Below are positions 11,929 through 24,625 of a DNA stretch of 64,000 bases, one piece after another. The translations under genes and the position numbers were made by a program. Source of the stretch: Brienomyrus brachyistius (lineage: Eukaryota; Chordata; Actinopteri; Osteoglossiformes; Mormyridae); the NCBI RefSeq assembly GCF_023856365.1, contig NC_064549.1, positions 6,341,608-6,405,607 of the forward strand. The letters run 5' to 3'. How positions within the stretch are numbered: the first letter of the stretch is position 1; each line of letters begins with the position of its first letter. The notes below the pieces were generated by a model that worked only from the letters and a program-made list of their open reading frames with translations, was not told the DNA's origin and did no database searches.

Positions 11929-12164
11929 CCGCAGTCTCCGCCCATACACGGTCACCTGACCGTGCGACTGCTCCTTGCGCTGCCGCCACTCCACCAGGTT
12001 GAGGCCGTTGTCGATGGGCAGGGTGACGTTCCTGCGGCTGACGGTAGGGATGACGGTTCCCGCCAGCAGGTGGGGCTCCGTGTGCAGGGTCACCTCCATG
12101 CCATTGGCCAACACCAGCTGCAGCGAGCCATCCAGACCCACAGAATAGCTGTTCCGTACCTGGT
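11929..12164 (-). CDS. tenm4: tenm4 window exon 24: YD-repeat shell
   Basis: 236 nt. Acceptor CTTCCAG at 12165-12171, donor CGG|GTGAGT at 11929/11928. The split aspartate codon starts [19 protein letters not shown], followed by [19 protein letters not shown] and [14 protein letters not shown]. It ends GRRLR in phase 0. The WRQRKEQ phrase is shared with TENM4; TENM3 has WRFRKEQ. NVT is a potential glycosylation site. Confidence 0.96.
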
Positions 12165-14985
12165 CTGGAAGGATGTGAATCAAAGACCTACTGGTTACAC
12201 CAGGCAGCCCAGAATTGTACTTAATGCAGACCTTTCAGCTCATAGCCAGAATGGAACAGGCAGTTCGAAGAGTAAATGAATAAATGTGTCAGTACCACGG
12301 GTCAGATCATCAGTCACTCTCTGAACCACTGGGCAGTAATCACAAAGCACAGGACATTTGACAAGAACTTCATGATGAGTGAAACATCAAAGGTTCCTTC
12401 AGGTAACTGCTCCAATCATGGGCTTCTCCCACCTGGAGCACATTTGCCGTCGTCTATGGTACTCCTTTCCATATCAAACACGCTCATCTTGACCTATTCT
12501 GCTCCCTGTCTTCTCAATCACCACCTTCACCTAAACTGCGACTAACTCGGGTTAACCCTGACATGGACCTATCCCCCCACCCCCAATCAATGTCCTACAT
12601 GTGTATCTCACAAAGACCCCCGATCATGCCCTTGCTGCGACTTCCGTCACATCAGAGTAGCTCGCGACAGCAGAATCATGTCAGCTGTTGAACTGAAGAC
12701 CTGCGTGGGTAGGTATGAAGCGGAAGATAGAGTTCCTCTGTGCTCTGTGGAGATGTTCCTGTGGAGGGTTCCTGTGGCAGGTTCCTGGTGCAGCCTCAAC
12801 AGTTCAGGTACCTGTTTCTCTTTGCTTACATGTAAAAACTCGAAAATGATGAGAAGCACCACGTGGGTCTTTTCATTTACCCCAGTCTCCCGCAGAGCTA
12901 AAGAGGACTGGTGGAGTTTATTTATAGAAAACCCACTTAACGACCCCAACATGGCTGCAGGCTACGTGCCGATTGTGCTGTACTTGATCATTTTACGCTG
13001 TTCTATATACCAGCGAACCCCCAAGTGGATCACGGGGACACAAATAAAGAAACCTTGAGATTAGTAAAGTGACCAAATTCTCCGGCCAGCGTGGTAACAG
13101 CGTGCCAAACAAGGGGACGTTGGGTAAAGCGACAGACGCGGCTGGACGGTGAGTTTTAGGGAGGATTTCAAACCGCGAGAGCGAGCAAATTTCACCCTAG
13201 TGAGGTTTGTCATCGCGAAAAACCGTAAAGCTCCGAGGAAATCCATTAACGCTTGGCAGGAGCGATTCTGCTTAGAAACGCACGCGGCCCTCAATTTAGT
13301 ACGACGTCCCGAACGAGCGAATGAGGGACCAACACATCGCTGCCACGACATTTAATCGCAGAGACTGAAGAAATAAACTCCACTTAAGACCCAGCAGAAG
13401 CTGGTTTTGATTCAAGACTGTTTAATTTGACAAGAAGCCTTTTCCATCCTCAGAATTAGCATAACTCCGATAAGGTAGCAATCCTCGTCTGGCCACCCAG
13501 TCTACGCCAACAAAGTGCAATTTGTCAGTTTAATTGCTTCCATCGCCCCACGAAAGTGTCAGAAGCTCAAGAAATGAGTAGGAAATTACGAAGGCTCAAT
13601 TAGCGGGAGACGGGAGACGGCGCATAATTCTGTCACTGGCCGTCACCGTCCCCAGGTGGGCGAACTGAGCCCCCAAGGTAGATATGGGTGAAAAATGTAG
13701 CCTTTTAAAAACCCCTTCAACATTCATCGCCGGGACCCACTTGGCCTCGCGTCGGAAGGACGGCGCAGCCTTGATGAATTCCTCGTTCATTAAGGACCGC
13801 TGTGATTTCATTCATTGCCAGAGAAGAGACTAATTAGACCACGGCACATATAAAAAAAAAAATATATACACTTTTAGATATATACACACGCAGGACGGAA
13901 TTTTAAACCTCAAGTTGCATTCCGTTGTGCGAATGCTTGGATTGCTAAACATTTGCAAGACACAGAAGCTTGATGGAGAGTGAATCTGCTCAAAGTGGGT
14001 TTCTGTGCGGATGCAACTTTTTAAAAGGTGCTTTCTGAGCGTGGAGAGGACCTACTTAACGTCCGGTAAGAGAATGACGCAGAAGCAGAAATATGCAGCT
14101 GAACCAAAAAACACCCTCACTTGTTTTTAGTGAATATGAGCTCTTTCATCTGGGACTTTTAGCTGTCAAAATGCTCTTGGACGTTTCTCAGAAATAACTT
14201 AGTAATATCATTAGTTATTATGGGTAACTGATGTCTGTTTTGAGTTGCCCATCTTAATGTAGGGAAACTGCCAAGCACGACTGAAGTTTAAACTCCTGGC
14301 TACACTTACACGTATTGATTACGTGCTGAAAATACACGCAATTATTTTCAGATTATAACGTCCGAGTTGCTGACTCCTCCCCTGTCCCCTCACCGGCGAG
14401 AGGAAAGGACCCGCATGCACGGGCACGGAAGTGGCGTGCAGGGACAAGGTGACCCCTGTCACCGCGTGATTACTGAGGTGTCAGCGAGCGAACCGGACAA
14501 TGGCGAATTAATTAACGGGGGGGCTCCCCGCCAGACGAGTGTCCCGCTGCAAGGTCACCGCTACGAGGCCACCGGGCCAGCCTGCCTATTACCGCCAGCC
14601 CCACGGGTTATCATCTCGCCTTTCAGACGGGTCCCCATCGGGGGGGAGGGGATCGATGCCCGAGAGGTGGCATTCATCAAATTAAAGTGTTACCATGGAA
14701 AAACCTTTACGGCCTCCAACAAAGTGAGACGGGAGGGTTCAATAGTTAATCAATATGGTGGGGGCTCAGGAGCAGGGTATCAAAAATTCATGCTATATAG
14801 GAAATTCGTGGGCCTGGCGCCAGCAAACGACCTCCCATGAAGCACGAAAGGCCTCGTTTTCTATCTGTTTCCTTCAGAAAACAGGACGGGCCCAAGCTGG
14901 CCGACTGGTATTTCAAGCAGATCATGGCCGTAAGTTTAGCTCCGTTCGTGCCACAGCATTGCCGTCAAGCGCGACAGCTACTTAC
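12165..14985 (-). other. tenm4: Intron between window exons 23 and 24
   Basis: 2821 nt. I recognise no coding exon, RNA gene or named repeat. There is a short A/TA run at 13851-13870. The stretch 13860-14360 is AT-rich and non-repetitive. Confidence 0.8.
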
Positions 14986-15158
14986 CCTGGGTCAAGGTGT
15001 AGAAAGTGCCGGAAGCAGACAGGTTGGTGGTGATGACGATGTCCTCCTTGCTGGAGCCCTCGGTCTGCACCCTGACCGAGTTGTCCAGGTGGGTGTGGAA
15101 GCTGCTGACCTGCCCGGTGGGGTAGGTGATGTTGGTGAGCCGACCATAGCTGTCATAC
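14986..15158 (-). CDS. tenm4: tenm4 window exon 23: YD-repeat shell
   Basis: 173 nt. Acceptor TGCTCAG at 15159-15165 and donor CAGG|GTAAGT at 14986/14985. The first base completes a glutamate codon. The exon then encodes [20 protein letters not shown], a degenerate [20 protein letters not shown] stretch and TFYTLTQ. NIT and NLS are potential N-glycosylation sites. The first motif is a classic YD repeat. Confidence 0.95.
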
Positions 15159-16573
15159 CTGAGCAGGCGAGATGGAAAAAGCGGTCAGGGGAAATGATGG
15201 AGGAAGACAGGTCCCTTCCACATAGACCCACGTTACAGACCGTACCAACGCACCTGCATTACAGACCGCACCTACACACCCCCACTTTACAGACTATACC
15301 TACACACTCGCGTTACAGACCGTACCCCCACACCCATGTTATAGACCATAACTACATATTCACATTACAGACTGTACCTACACACCCACCTTATAGACCG
15401 CACCTACACACCCACATTACAGACAGTACCTACATACCCACGTTACAGAGGATCCCCTTAATGACAGACGGGGACACCCAACAGGAATTAACAAAGTTAT
15501 TTACCGGCACCAGTGCTGACCTAATCTAAAAGCACCACCCCCCAGTCTAGCTGGGGTCATGACAAAAAAAAAACATGTCTGTGATGGCAGGTCTGCCCGT
15601 CCCTTTTTGAAGTGGCCCTACAGAATTGCTAAATTAAATTGTATCTAAAAGCTAAATGACTGGTACAGGACTTAATTAATTTTGGGCTGAGAGCATGATA
15701 AAACGTCTGACTGAGTGGAAACACTGTTAAACACTTGATTATCTGGAGATTAATGGAGGGGCCCATACAGCTCCGAAGCAAGGAAATTACAGGTCCGACC
15801 CTCAGGTGGCAATGTGACCTTCCGAGCTAATTACGGTAAAACAAGGTAAAGTCCTTATTGGGGTTAAATTATACATGAAAGTCTAAGTCCTGGCTGTAGG
15901 GAAATATCATGCTTAAGTCTCTTACTCTCTGAGTAAACAGTCTAAGTCTTACAGTGGATTACAGGTGAGAGAGAGAGAGAGAGAGAGTGAGTGAGGGAGG
16001 GGCTCTTCCCAGGCCAGTCTACATCATTCAGCTTCGTTTTTGATTAGCAGCTCTGCGTCGCACACGGGCGGCCCGATTAGGAAAACCCATTAAAGGAAAG
16101 TAAAGATTTATTTTCATTACTTATTGAAAGCTGTTATCCGGTTCGGAAAAAGTCAGTCTACGTGTGAACTAAATGAAGTACGGACAGAATTTTAATTACG
16201 GCCGCTCACGGTACTTTTTACGCGGAGGATAATGGAAAGCTGTCGAGTTCTCCGAAAATATAACATCTCCTACCAGGCTCACTCGAGTATTAAATAATAA
16301 CACAGCTGAAGAGAGTTTAGCATTAATACCGAGGGGGAAACACTTCACTAGGAGCCTCTTGCCGTTTAAGCGCTCAGCAGCAGGCTGCTGTCGATCATCT
16401 AAAGCTTTTTGGCAGCCCACGCCCTCTAGAGGGCGGCGGAGGTATGTGCATGATGAATGGCTGGGAATAAGGGGCATTCTGGTAAACTTTCAGTAAATAA
16501 AGTGTCATGAGTCCTGCGACAACACTGCCAATAGCTTAAAAGTAAACACGACAAAGATGTTCCCTGCACTTAC
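15159..16573 (-). other. tenm4: Intron between window exons 22 and 23
   Basis: 1415 nt. It contains a roughly 27-nt minisatellite (15219-15450) and a (GA)n run at 15966-15990. Nothing else is recognised. Confidence 0.85.
15219..15450. repeat. 26-28-nt degenerate minisatellite, about 8 copies
   Basis: Units resemble TTACAGACCGTACCTACACA followed by a variable CCCAC/CGCG end. The unit length drifts between 26 and 28 nt, so this is an old array. It begins about 60 nt from the exon 23 acceptor. Confidence 0.9.
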
Positions 16574-17451
16574 TCGTAGAAGGTGGTCCATCCGTTTTCA
16601 TCTGTCTTTGTGGCCAGCAGCCCCGAGCTTCCGTGGTACGTCATGGAAGCCAACTCCTGGCCTTGGGCTGCTATGCTTTTGAGGGCACTGTTAGTCCCGA
16701 GGGTCACCCAGAAGGTCTGGCTGTTGGAGGCCTGTATCCAGAGCGGCATTCCTGCCGAGTCTCTCCGGATGTTCACGACATTCTTGTTCTTGTCAGTGAT
16801 GCTGCTGATCTGACCCTCTCCGGTGTAGGTGATGTTGTACAGGTAGTCTCCCGTGGTCAGACTCTGCGTGTAGATGTGGCTGCCGTTGGCGTCGAACAGG
16901 TAGAGCTCGTCGTCGATGGGAGAGGCGACTTCGTACAGGTTCAAGGGGCTCAGGTAGGGCTTGTTGATGCGGACGTAGCGGATCCGCACGTTGGCCAGGT
17001 CGGCGATGAAGAGCTGCCCGTCAGGGGATACGGCCAGCGAGGAGGGCACGTTGAGCTTGGCATCCTTGGCATAGGCCTCACTGCCTGAATAGCAGTCGCA
17101 GTTGGCGTCGTTCTTGCAGTCGCAGCCGCTGGGTGCCCCGGCGACCAATGAGATCTCGCCGCTTGTGGACACCTGTCGCACGCGGTTGATCTTCTTCTCG
17201 TCCGATTCGGCGATGTAGAGGACGCCGCTGTGGGACACGGCCAGCGCGGTGGCGGACTCCAGGGTGGCGTGGATGGCTACCTTGCTGAGCAGGAAGTGGT
17301 CGATGCCTGGGACCTGGCAGTGCATGGGGCGGCCAGCTACGATGCGCACCTGATGATTCTCGGCTATCTGGAGGACCACGTTATTATCGAGGACGTAGAG
17401 CGAATTTTCCATAGGGCTGACGGCCAGGTCGGTGGGCCATTCCAGGCGAAC
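16574..17451 (-). CDS. tenm4: tenm4 window exon 22: NHL beta-propeller (end) and first YD strands
   Basis: 878 nt, 292 codons plus two bases. Acceptor GTTCTCAG at 17452-17459, donor ACGA|GTAAGT at 16574/16573. It starts [20 protein letters not shown] and contains the NHL-type repeat segments [20 protein letters not shown] and [20 protein letters not shown]. Between these blades sits the cysteine loop [11 protein letters not shown]. It then enters the barrel ([20 protein letters not shown]) and ends [18 protein letters not shown]. The stretch [17 protein letters not shown] is diagnostic for TENM4. The propeller is the homophilic contact surface in teneurins. Confidence 0.97.
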
Positions 17452-19196
17452 CTGAGAACGAGAGGCACCAGTGTTTCACCATCTCTCATGCTTATCTAAT
17501 CTCAAAATCAAAGAGACAAACTCTTGGAGGTGTAGGAGCAACTGAAAACGCTCCTCTATTTGCACAAGACTGACTTTACAGCGGGTAAAAAGTAGAAACA
17601 GTTATTTTCCTGTGACTTTGAGAAACTTATGGAAGTTCTGAGCTTCTGATAACTGTGGAATAATGGCAGTATGCCTGAAGAACCCAGATCATAGTAGATA
17701 ACACCATAACGTCAAGAGAAAAGTGCCAAGTCACAGTATCAGATGAAGCCAACTGGACCACACCATAGATCATACACAACCTGTGCAACCAAGAAAGCCA
17801 ACCCTTATCAGCCCACAGAGGCCGCCTGTTCTTTTTTAGTTTTTCTTGAGTAATTCCTTTCTTATCCAGAGTGAGCAGAGCCCTCATGCAGAAGACGATA
17901 ATGCTTATTAGTACAAAGCATCTCCTTCTTCAGCTATTCGCAAAAATCACATTACATTGAACTGGTGTTACAGGCAAAGCAGCTGTCAGTTACTGGGACT
18001 CCAGCTAAACTGTGAACCTCCTTCTCTACATCGTCTTTTTTCCATTAAGGCCCTACCAGCGTCTGAACACTGAGCCCGGATTTCAGCTCTGTGGCGTGAC
18101 CTCATCCCACACCGGAGACAAGCCCGACTCCGCAGTGAAAACGAGCAGCATCCAAGACGAGAATGTATCACTAAAAACACACCTCTGCTTAATAGAAAAA
18201 TACTATCGACACCCGAGTATGGAAGCTGCAGTGAGATTTGGTTATTCTTTAAGAAGCAAACATCTGCTCTGCTTCATTTATGAGAAACAGGGGAAGTGGG
18301 AGGTGTCACATTATCATAAAATTGGGACGGTAAAAGAGAGCAGTCATGAAAAACCTCGGACACAGTCACAAAGCCCAAGGAACACAGTCCATGGAGATTC
18401 TAATGCCTGAACAGAGAAACAACAAGTAAGAATAATTACTACAATTAATGCCGCAAGACCAGAACACGAGTCAAGCCACATTAACAGGGCTGAACTGGAG
18501 CGTTTCAGTGGGACATCTTAACGAGGTGAAGATTTATTTATGAAGAGCCAGCAGCCCGAGGAAAAAGCCTAGTTTTGTGTTTCACGATAAAATACTGACT
18601 GTTTCAATTTAAAGAATCCATTTCGGGTTGAATGTTGCAATGCACATTTGACCTTTGATGGTAAAACGCGTGGGGAAGGGGGCGACCAGCGAGAAGGACC
18701 AGCCTTCAGCACGTCCCTTAAGCAGCGTGTTGGCGAAGAGCCGCATAAAATGAAATTCATGACTTATGAAATAAAAAGGGCTCAGAAACTGCCTCTATGC
18801 TGAATAAAAAAGAGGTGAGGTTACAAAATTAAATTTCTCCTCCGAGCCAAAGACTGGGGGCTGAAACATTTTTCTGTTACTCGTGGTTTATTACACGGAC
18901 ATTGAGGCAGCGAGTTTATAGTGGAGGTACGCTTCTCCAGCACGATAGATCCTTCACACCATCACACGTGCACACTACAGGGAAGAGTGACACTCATCAA
19001 TAAACCTGGACGACACGTCTCTGGGCCACCAAAGGGAACCAGGGCAGCCAGATGAAGCTAGAGGAACATCTGAAGAACATCCAAGCTTCACACACTGATT
19101 CAGGAATACAGTAATGCGGGGGGTCCCCAGCTCTACCTTCCAGGAGGTAAAGAGCAGAGAGACCTGGCCCATTTGTATGTGTGGATGTCAAGTTCA

Positions 19197-19265
19197 ATTC
19201 AATTTATTTTTATATAGCGCCTTCAATAACAGAGTCACTCCAAGGTGCTTTACATGGGTGTGCCT
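19197..19265. repeat. Common fish interspersed repeat fragment
   Basis: Contains TTCAATTTATTTTTATATAG followed by CGCC and AAGGTGCTTTACATGGG, the well-known motif of a very abundant repeat in fish genomes. Only a short piece is present. Confidence 0.65.
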
Positions 19266-19517
19266 CATATATAGTGGCCCTGTGGTCCTGCCAAGATCTG
19301 CATTGGGGAGATCAGCCTTTTAAAAAGCCCAGAAGGAGCCCCCCATTGCCATGGAAAGTAGGCCTCTCCGTCAAGTGGAAAGGGGCGAGGTAGGGCTGAC
19401 CCTGTCCCAACATCGAAGGGGTCGAGGGTTTGCCGTCTGTGTCTGTTCTATTCCAGCTCCTCTCAGCTCTCACCAGGGCTCACCTGCCTCTCAACATGGC
19501 ATTGTCAGGAATCTCGG

Positions 19518-19645
19518 TGTACTCCAACACCAGCTGGGTGTACTCCAACCACAAGCCTGGTGTACTCCATCACCAGCCGGGTGTACTCCAACACCAGCTG
19601 GGTGTACTCCAACCACAAGCCTGGTGTACTCCATCACCAGCCGGA
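19518..19645. repeat. Two-level tandem array (three 21-22-nt units, duplicated as a block)
   Basis: Three related units beginning GTGTACTCCA (ending AACACCAGCTGG, ACCACAAGCCTG and TCACCAGCCGG) form a block of about 64 nt. The block is present twice in tandem. Confidence 0.88.
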
Positions 19646-21129
19646 TCAGCACCTCCCATCTCCATACTTTCTGAATATTCTAGGAGGAATTTCATGCAAT
19701 TTTGTTTTATTTTTTGTTGCTTTTTGGCATTGATTATGTCACTGTGCCATTAGCAACTGCGGGAGAATCTTACTGAAAAACAGCAGCATTCGTGTGCACT
19801 CAGCACACTGTGCAATGGCTAATGCTTAACTTTACACATTACTCTCACACTCCTGTTATAATCGACAAGGTCATGAATGTCAAAGGGTCATCGTCACCGC
19901 TTACGTGACAAGCTTCATGTGACACGAAGACGTCCAAGTTCAGGGTCCATGTATGGAGTGTGACAGTGACACAGTGGTCAAGGGGGCTGATTTTTGGTGG
20001 CAGCTTGGTTCGAAAATTGCTTTCTCAGTCGGCGAGAAAGGAAACGAAGCAGAAGAATTCGCTCAGAATAACAGAGGAATCCGAGTTTTTTTTTTCAGAT
20101 CCATTACTTGTCAATGCTGGTAGTTTAATATTTGATGAGGGTGAAAGTGTCATGTCCTGCTCGTGCTGTACAGATGATTTTTAGACTTTGAGAGGAAGCG
20201 AGAAAGGAGATGGTATTTATAAAAGCAAACAAGGAAAGAATAATCTCATATTTAACCAGCCACAAAACGCCTGGTGAATCGTCCATGAGACGTGGTTTAA
20301 GCGCCTTTGCTTATCGAGCTCCCCTCTGGTTCAGACTGGACGCTCTTCACAGCATCTTCAACATGCCTTCGAGGAGCTCAGAGCGTCCTTGGGGTGAAGA
20401 TGGGCTTCAAGTAATCATGTTTCATGGTGTGGTTTTCATCTCTGACTGCAAGCTCACTAGGAGGTCACAAATATCCCAAACCCACTGGTGAAACTTCAAG
20501 TTCATCAAGACAAACACACTTCTGTCCCAACAGTGTCACTTTTAAGAGGCTTCATGGTGATTAACCGTTTAAGGACAGTGTGTGGGAGTAGGATGGGGTA
20601 TTGGAGAGCTCTTTTGGGGTGATGCGTCCTTAAGGAGACCCATGGCAAACCCACTGCAGCACCTTGCACTTGCGGGCCAAGGTTTGGCGTAGGGGGGCCG
20701 CCTGACAGGATCCCAGAGGGACCTTTAGAGGGAATTCAGGGCAGGCAGCCGGAGGCAATCCCCCGCTCTGTGTCGCACTGCAGATTTGCACAAAAATAAA
20801 ACCGCTTTCAAGCAGCATCTGGGGTCCTGTGGACCGACTTGCCAGGGGCCACAAACAACCTTGTGAAGCAGAAAAGCCGCTTCTGTAGCAGGACAGAGGG
20901 GAGGTGGAAGGCAGCCCTCGAGACTCGGCTGCAGAAGTCGGGTTCGAGGAGAACCATTCCGACCGCCGGGCCTGTCTGCACGTTTCTGTCCGCACGTTTC
21001 TGTCCGCACGTTTCTGTACGACTCTGTCAAATTCAATCGAATGCAGACCGCCTCTTGTCAATCTAGTGATTGTTAGCTACCAAACGAGGGATCATTAGCT
21101 ACAAATAAAGATTTTTATCTAAATTCAGA

Positions 21130-21310
21130 CGCTCCCTGGGTTACAATGGAGTTGCGTTCCGATAAAGCTATCGTGAAGTGAAAATATCGTAATGCATTTT
21201 AATACAGTCCACCTAACCTAACAAATATCATAGCCTAGTCTACCTTAAACATGCTTAGAACACTTACTGTATCGTAAAAGAGCCAGTCCGATAGCCTACA
21301 TCAAAGTCAT
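21130..21310. repeat. Interspersed repeat fragment (probable DNA transposon remnant)
   Basis: The sequence TGGAGTTGCGTTCCGATAAA followed by TATCGTGAAGTGAAAATATC and the CCTAACCTAAC interior resembles short elements widely dispersed in vertebrate genomes. I see only one end clearly. Confidence 0.45.
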
Positions 21311-21559
21311 TAACACAAACGCTATTTTATAATAAAGTGTTGAATATCTCATGTATTTTATTGAATAATGTACTGAAAGTGCAAAAAAAACAGAATGGAA
21401 TTGGAATATCCATCATAAAGTCGAAACACAGGCCCATGGTAACCTGGGGCTCATCTGTATATACAGGAGAAACCATTGAACGGACAGACCACGAAAACCA
21501 GGCTGAAGCTGGTTCCAGCTCTACGACAAATATAAAACCCAGAGGTGCTTCAGGGGTAC

Positions 21560-21714
21560 CTGGGAGATGTCCATCACAGAGTCACAGCTAAGGGGCCTGG
21601 CCGAGGTCAGGTCGTTGGAACCCAGGAACGTGGAGATGATCCCGTTCTGGTCAATCCGGCGGATCATGGTGCCATCCACGAAGTAGACCAAGCCGAACTT
21701 GTCTACGGAGATGC
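21560..21714 (-). CDS. tenm4: tenm4 window exon 21: NHL propeller
   Basis: 155 nt. Acceptor CCACCACAG ending at 21715, donor CCCAG|GTACCC at 21560/21559. It begins [20 protein letters not shown] and continues with a conserved [16 protein letters not shown] and [15 protein letters not shown]. It ends in phase 0. This is one blade of the six-bladed propeller. Confidence 0.96.
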
Positions 21715-22869
21715 CTGTGGTGGGGAGGTGGAGAGGATGGCCACGGTGAAAGCCAGAAGCTGATGTTCAGGTGCTTCCCTCACTGTCACCCTCTAAATAA
21801 GGTCGCCCTGCTAAATACTGCATTTAGAGACTGGCACCATCGCATGCTTTGTTCTCATATTCCCAGGAAGTGACACATACCACTTACAGTGCAAGTTAAT
21901 GCTGGGCATTTAACATCAGCTAATATAATCATTTTATCCCAAACACAGCGATAACCCTAACAATGCTGAACAAAAACAACGATGACAATCCTTTAACTGA
22001 GAATCTTCATTTCATTATTGCTCTGAAATCAGAGAAGTAGCATTTCAGAGGCCAAAGAGAGTGGATATGGCAAAATGCACTGATGTCATACTCTGGAGTC
22101 TTCGCCACCACACGCCCACTGCCTGTCCAATAAGAAAGCCATGTGGTCACCTCCCTCCCAGAAAGCCTTTCGCCGTGTTAATTTGCAGGCGACAATCAGA
22201 AACAGAAGCTGCTGAATTCCCTTCTTAATTTATCTTCTTAAGGGCACGAAAGCTCCGGATGATCGTGTTATGAAGAAGAGGCCTGCTCTCTTGTACAGCT
22301 ATTTCCACACCGATTCTCTTGATGCAGGTGAGTGTCTAGGCCAACATCTCTCCGATGACAGCTCTCAAATAGCTACCCTTGTCTGTCTGGCCGGCCGGCC
22401 ACCCTGGCCCAGTCCCCCCCGCTGGCCACAGCAAATGAGATTTAGCGTCCCAGAGGAACTGAGCTGCTCTAAATATCTCCAAAATGACGGCCATGGACAG
22501 AGACAATATTTTTAATGCATTTTTGATTCACATCATTTTGCCCGCAGGCCAGGAAACGATGTTCGAGGTTAGCAGAGAACGCCACCTCAGGGACTCTCCA
22601 CACGGGGGCTCGCATCACCGTCACTCGCCCCAGCTGACACCCCCTGACATCCCATAATTACATTCTACAGCACACTTGCTTCAGATATGTCACTCTCAGC
22701 CATGGACAGTTACGGGAGCAGTCATGTGTAAGCCTTCACTTGGATGGTTCAGCGGAACTTGGATTTACATTCCAAACTTTTAATGGGTCAATGTGGCTCC
22801 CAGATGGGATTCAAACCAACAACCTTCTGAGAACAAGTTGTGTCTCCATATTGAGGCTGCTCTTCCTAC
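21715..22869 (-). other. tenm4: Intron between window exons 20 and 21
   Basis: 1155 nt. A tRNA-like SINE head lies at 22775-22862, next to the exon 20 donor. I see nothing else. Confidence 0.82.
22775..22862 (-). mobile_element. tRNA-derived SINE head fragment, minus orientation, beside a splice donor
   Basis: On the minus strand the sequence reads CAGCCTCAATATGG, then AGAAGGTTGTTGGTTTGAAT with a box B-like GGTTTGAATCC. It begins about 8 nt after the exon 20 donor, in the same orientation as the gene. The body is short or missing. Confidence 0.6.
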
Positions 22870-23102
22870 CTCTCGGGTTGGTGAGTGTGGCCTCCACGGC
22901 CTTGCCCCCATCCCCACAGCGTGTCTCATCGAAGGGGAGACACTGGTCCCCAGTTCCTGCAACCAGCTCCAGGTTTTTAGCCACATCCTTCGCTGCAGTC
23001 AAGGACTTGATCTTGAAGACCTTTCTACTGTTTGTGTCCGAGAGGTACAGAGTGCCCAACATGGGGCAGGTGGCCAGGTAATACTTGTGTGCAGGAGTGT
23101 TG
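22870..23102 (-). CDS. tenm4: tenm4 window exon 20: NHL propeller
   Basis: 233 nt. Acceptor TTGTTTTAG ending at 23103, donor AGAG|GTAGGA at 22870/22869. It encodes [33 protein letters not shown] and [20 protein letters not shown], then [15 protein letters not shown]. It follows microexon B; if the microexon is skipped, the joined codon becomes AGC (Ser) instead of AGA (Arg) and the frame is kept. Confidence 0.96.
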
Positions 23103-24424
23103 CTAAAACAAAAGACAAATCAGCCCGTCAGTCAGACAAAAATTGTGAGCAAATCATGAAAGAAGTGGATTTCAGGTCAGGATACAGTTTAGCCAGCTAT
23201 GCACACTTCACCTGGGTCTCACAAACAGGTTCAGGACAAAAAGCTCACTCTACTGATATTGAATACCTATAAATACTGTTAAATATAAACAAAAAAACCA
23301 ACAATGAAAATACAAAATAAAGATGAAGATGGTTAACAGTCACCACAAGGTTTCCGTACATCACAGTATGGTACAAATTCTCTACCAAGGAACAGAGGTG
23401 GATCGTTCAGGTCCAAACCAAGATTTTGTTTCAACCAATCAACTGAGCACAGTCAATTAATACTAAACTGGTTTTGAAACAAAATCTCGGTCTGGATTTT
23501 TACTTTCTGGAACTGAAATTTTCACTTTTGCCAAGGAAACTATAAATGATGCCTGTATTTAAATACTGATTTGAAGGCCATTTTCCCCATTCTTTGCCTC
23601 TTGATTTTGTTGATCTCGCCTCAAGGTGAGCATACTGAAAAATGTCCATGTCGGTAGTTAATCTGAATCTCCCCTAGGGGGCACTCTCACAGAAACACAT
23701 TTGTGTTCACCAGTAAACACTGTACTTCAAGCAGACAATCTGGCAATCTGCTGTCTGCTGGTGGTTAAAAAGCACACGTCTGCTCTTTAAAACTTCCAAA
23801 CCACCGAAGCACCAAATTTAGCTACCAGTTCTACATCATCATCTCGATTAATTAACTTGATCATCTATGCAGAAGTTAATGTATTAGGCTTTGAGAACAT
23901 TTAGAAAAAAACTTCAGTCACAATTATTCTTAAAACAGTAAAGAAATGTGGAGGAAATGTGGATGTGACAGATGGGATGTGCGATCCGTTCAACCTTTAA
24001 AGCGATCTGCATTGTTAGAATCTGAGACATCACTCTGACACAGTCCTGCCAGATGCAATTATCATTATAAAAAGTCTTGACAAGTGACGGCCGGTGATTC
24101 AAACCGGATAAGAACGGGAGATTTCTGTCAAGTTCTCTGGACGTTTGCCCCCGGGCTGCTCAGTGTCAGCCTCCATAACCTGACGGAACCTTCCAGAAGA
24201 GCAAGCAGGGGGCCAGCCAGACGCTGCACCGCCCCTCAGCTGACCTTCTACAGTAGGTCTGGGCCGTGCCTCTCTAGGCGATCTCAGTCCAGCAACAAAG
24301 ACAAGAAAGAAAGGCGTAACACGCTGGACACCATCCTTTGCATTAGGTTTACAAGCTTAAAGTGTGTCATTTAGGGGCTGGGTGCTCCACTGCTAGGTAA
24401 TGAGAGTCTGTGTGTGCGTGAAAG

Positions 24425-24625
24425 TCTTTATTTAGCAAATGCTTTTATCCAAAATGACACACATTTTTCAGAGAGCAGGGTCACCCAGTCCCTGGAGCAA
24501 TTGGGGACTAAAGGTCTTGCTCAAAAGCCCAATGGCAAAATCATTCCGCCAACCCTGGGATTTGAACCAATGACCTGCTGATCACGGGCGCAGTGTCCAA
24601 ACCCAATTAGCCATGCACCACTCTT
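24425..24625 (-). mobile_element. tRNA-derived SINE, minus orientation
   Basis: On the minus strand a head with TTGGGTTTGGACACTGCGCC and box B-like GGTTCAAATCC is followed by AGCAAGACCTTTAGTCCCCA. The tail TTTTGGATAAAAGCATTTGC is the common ending of fish tRNA-SINEs. Confidence 0.85.

Larger units (their letters stand above)
17452..21559 (-). other. tenm4: Intron between window exons 21 and 22
   Basis: 4108 nt. It holds a common fish interspersed fragment (19197-19265), a two-level tandem array (19518-19645), a triplicated CACGTTTCTGTCCG (20976-21016) and an interspersed inverted-repeat-type fragment (21130-21310). No gene is supported in the remainder. Confidence 0.82.

Noticed and set aside
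14367..15529. Plus-strand open frames of 157 and 230 codons
   Set aside because: The first lies in intron with no match; the second runs antisense through exon 14986-15158 and then through a minisatellite.
24400..24445. Candidate microexon with NKDFHA-like translation on the minus strand
   Set aside because: The sequence TAAATAAAGACTTTCACGC lacks an AG acceptor and belongs to a SINE tail. The true microexon B is at 27012-27032.
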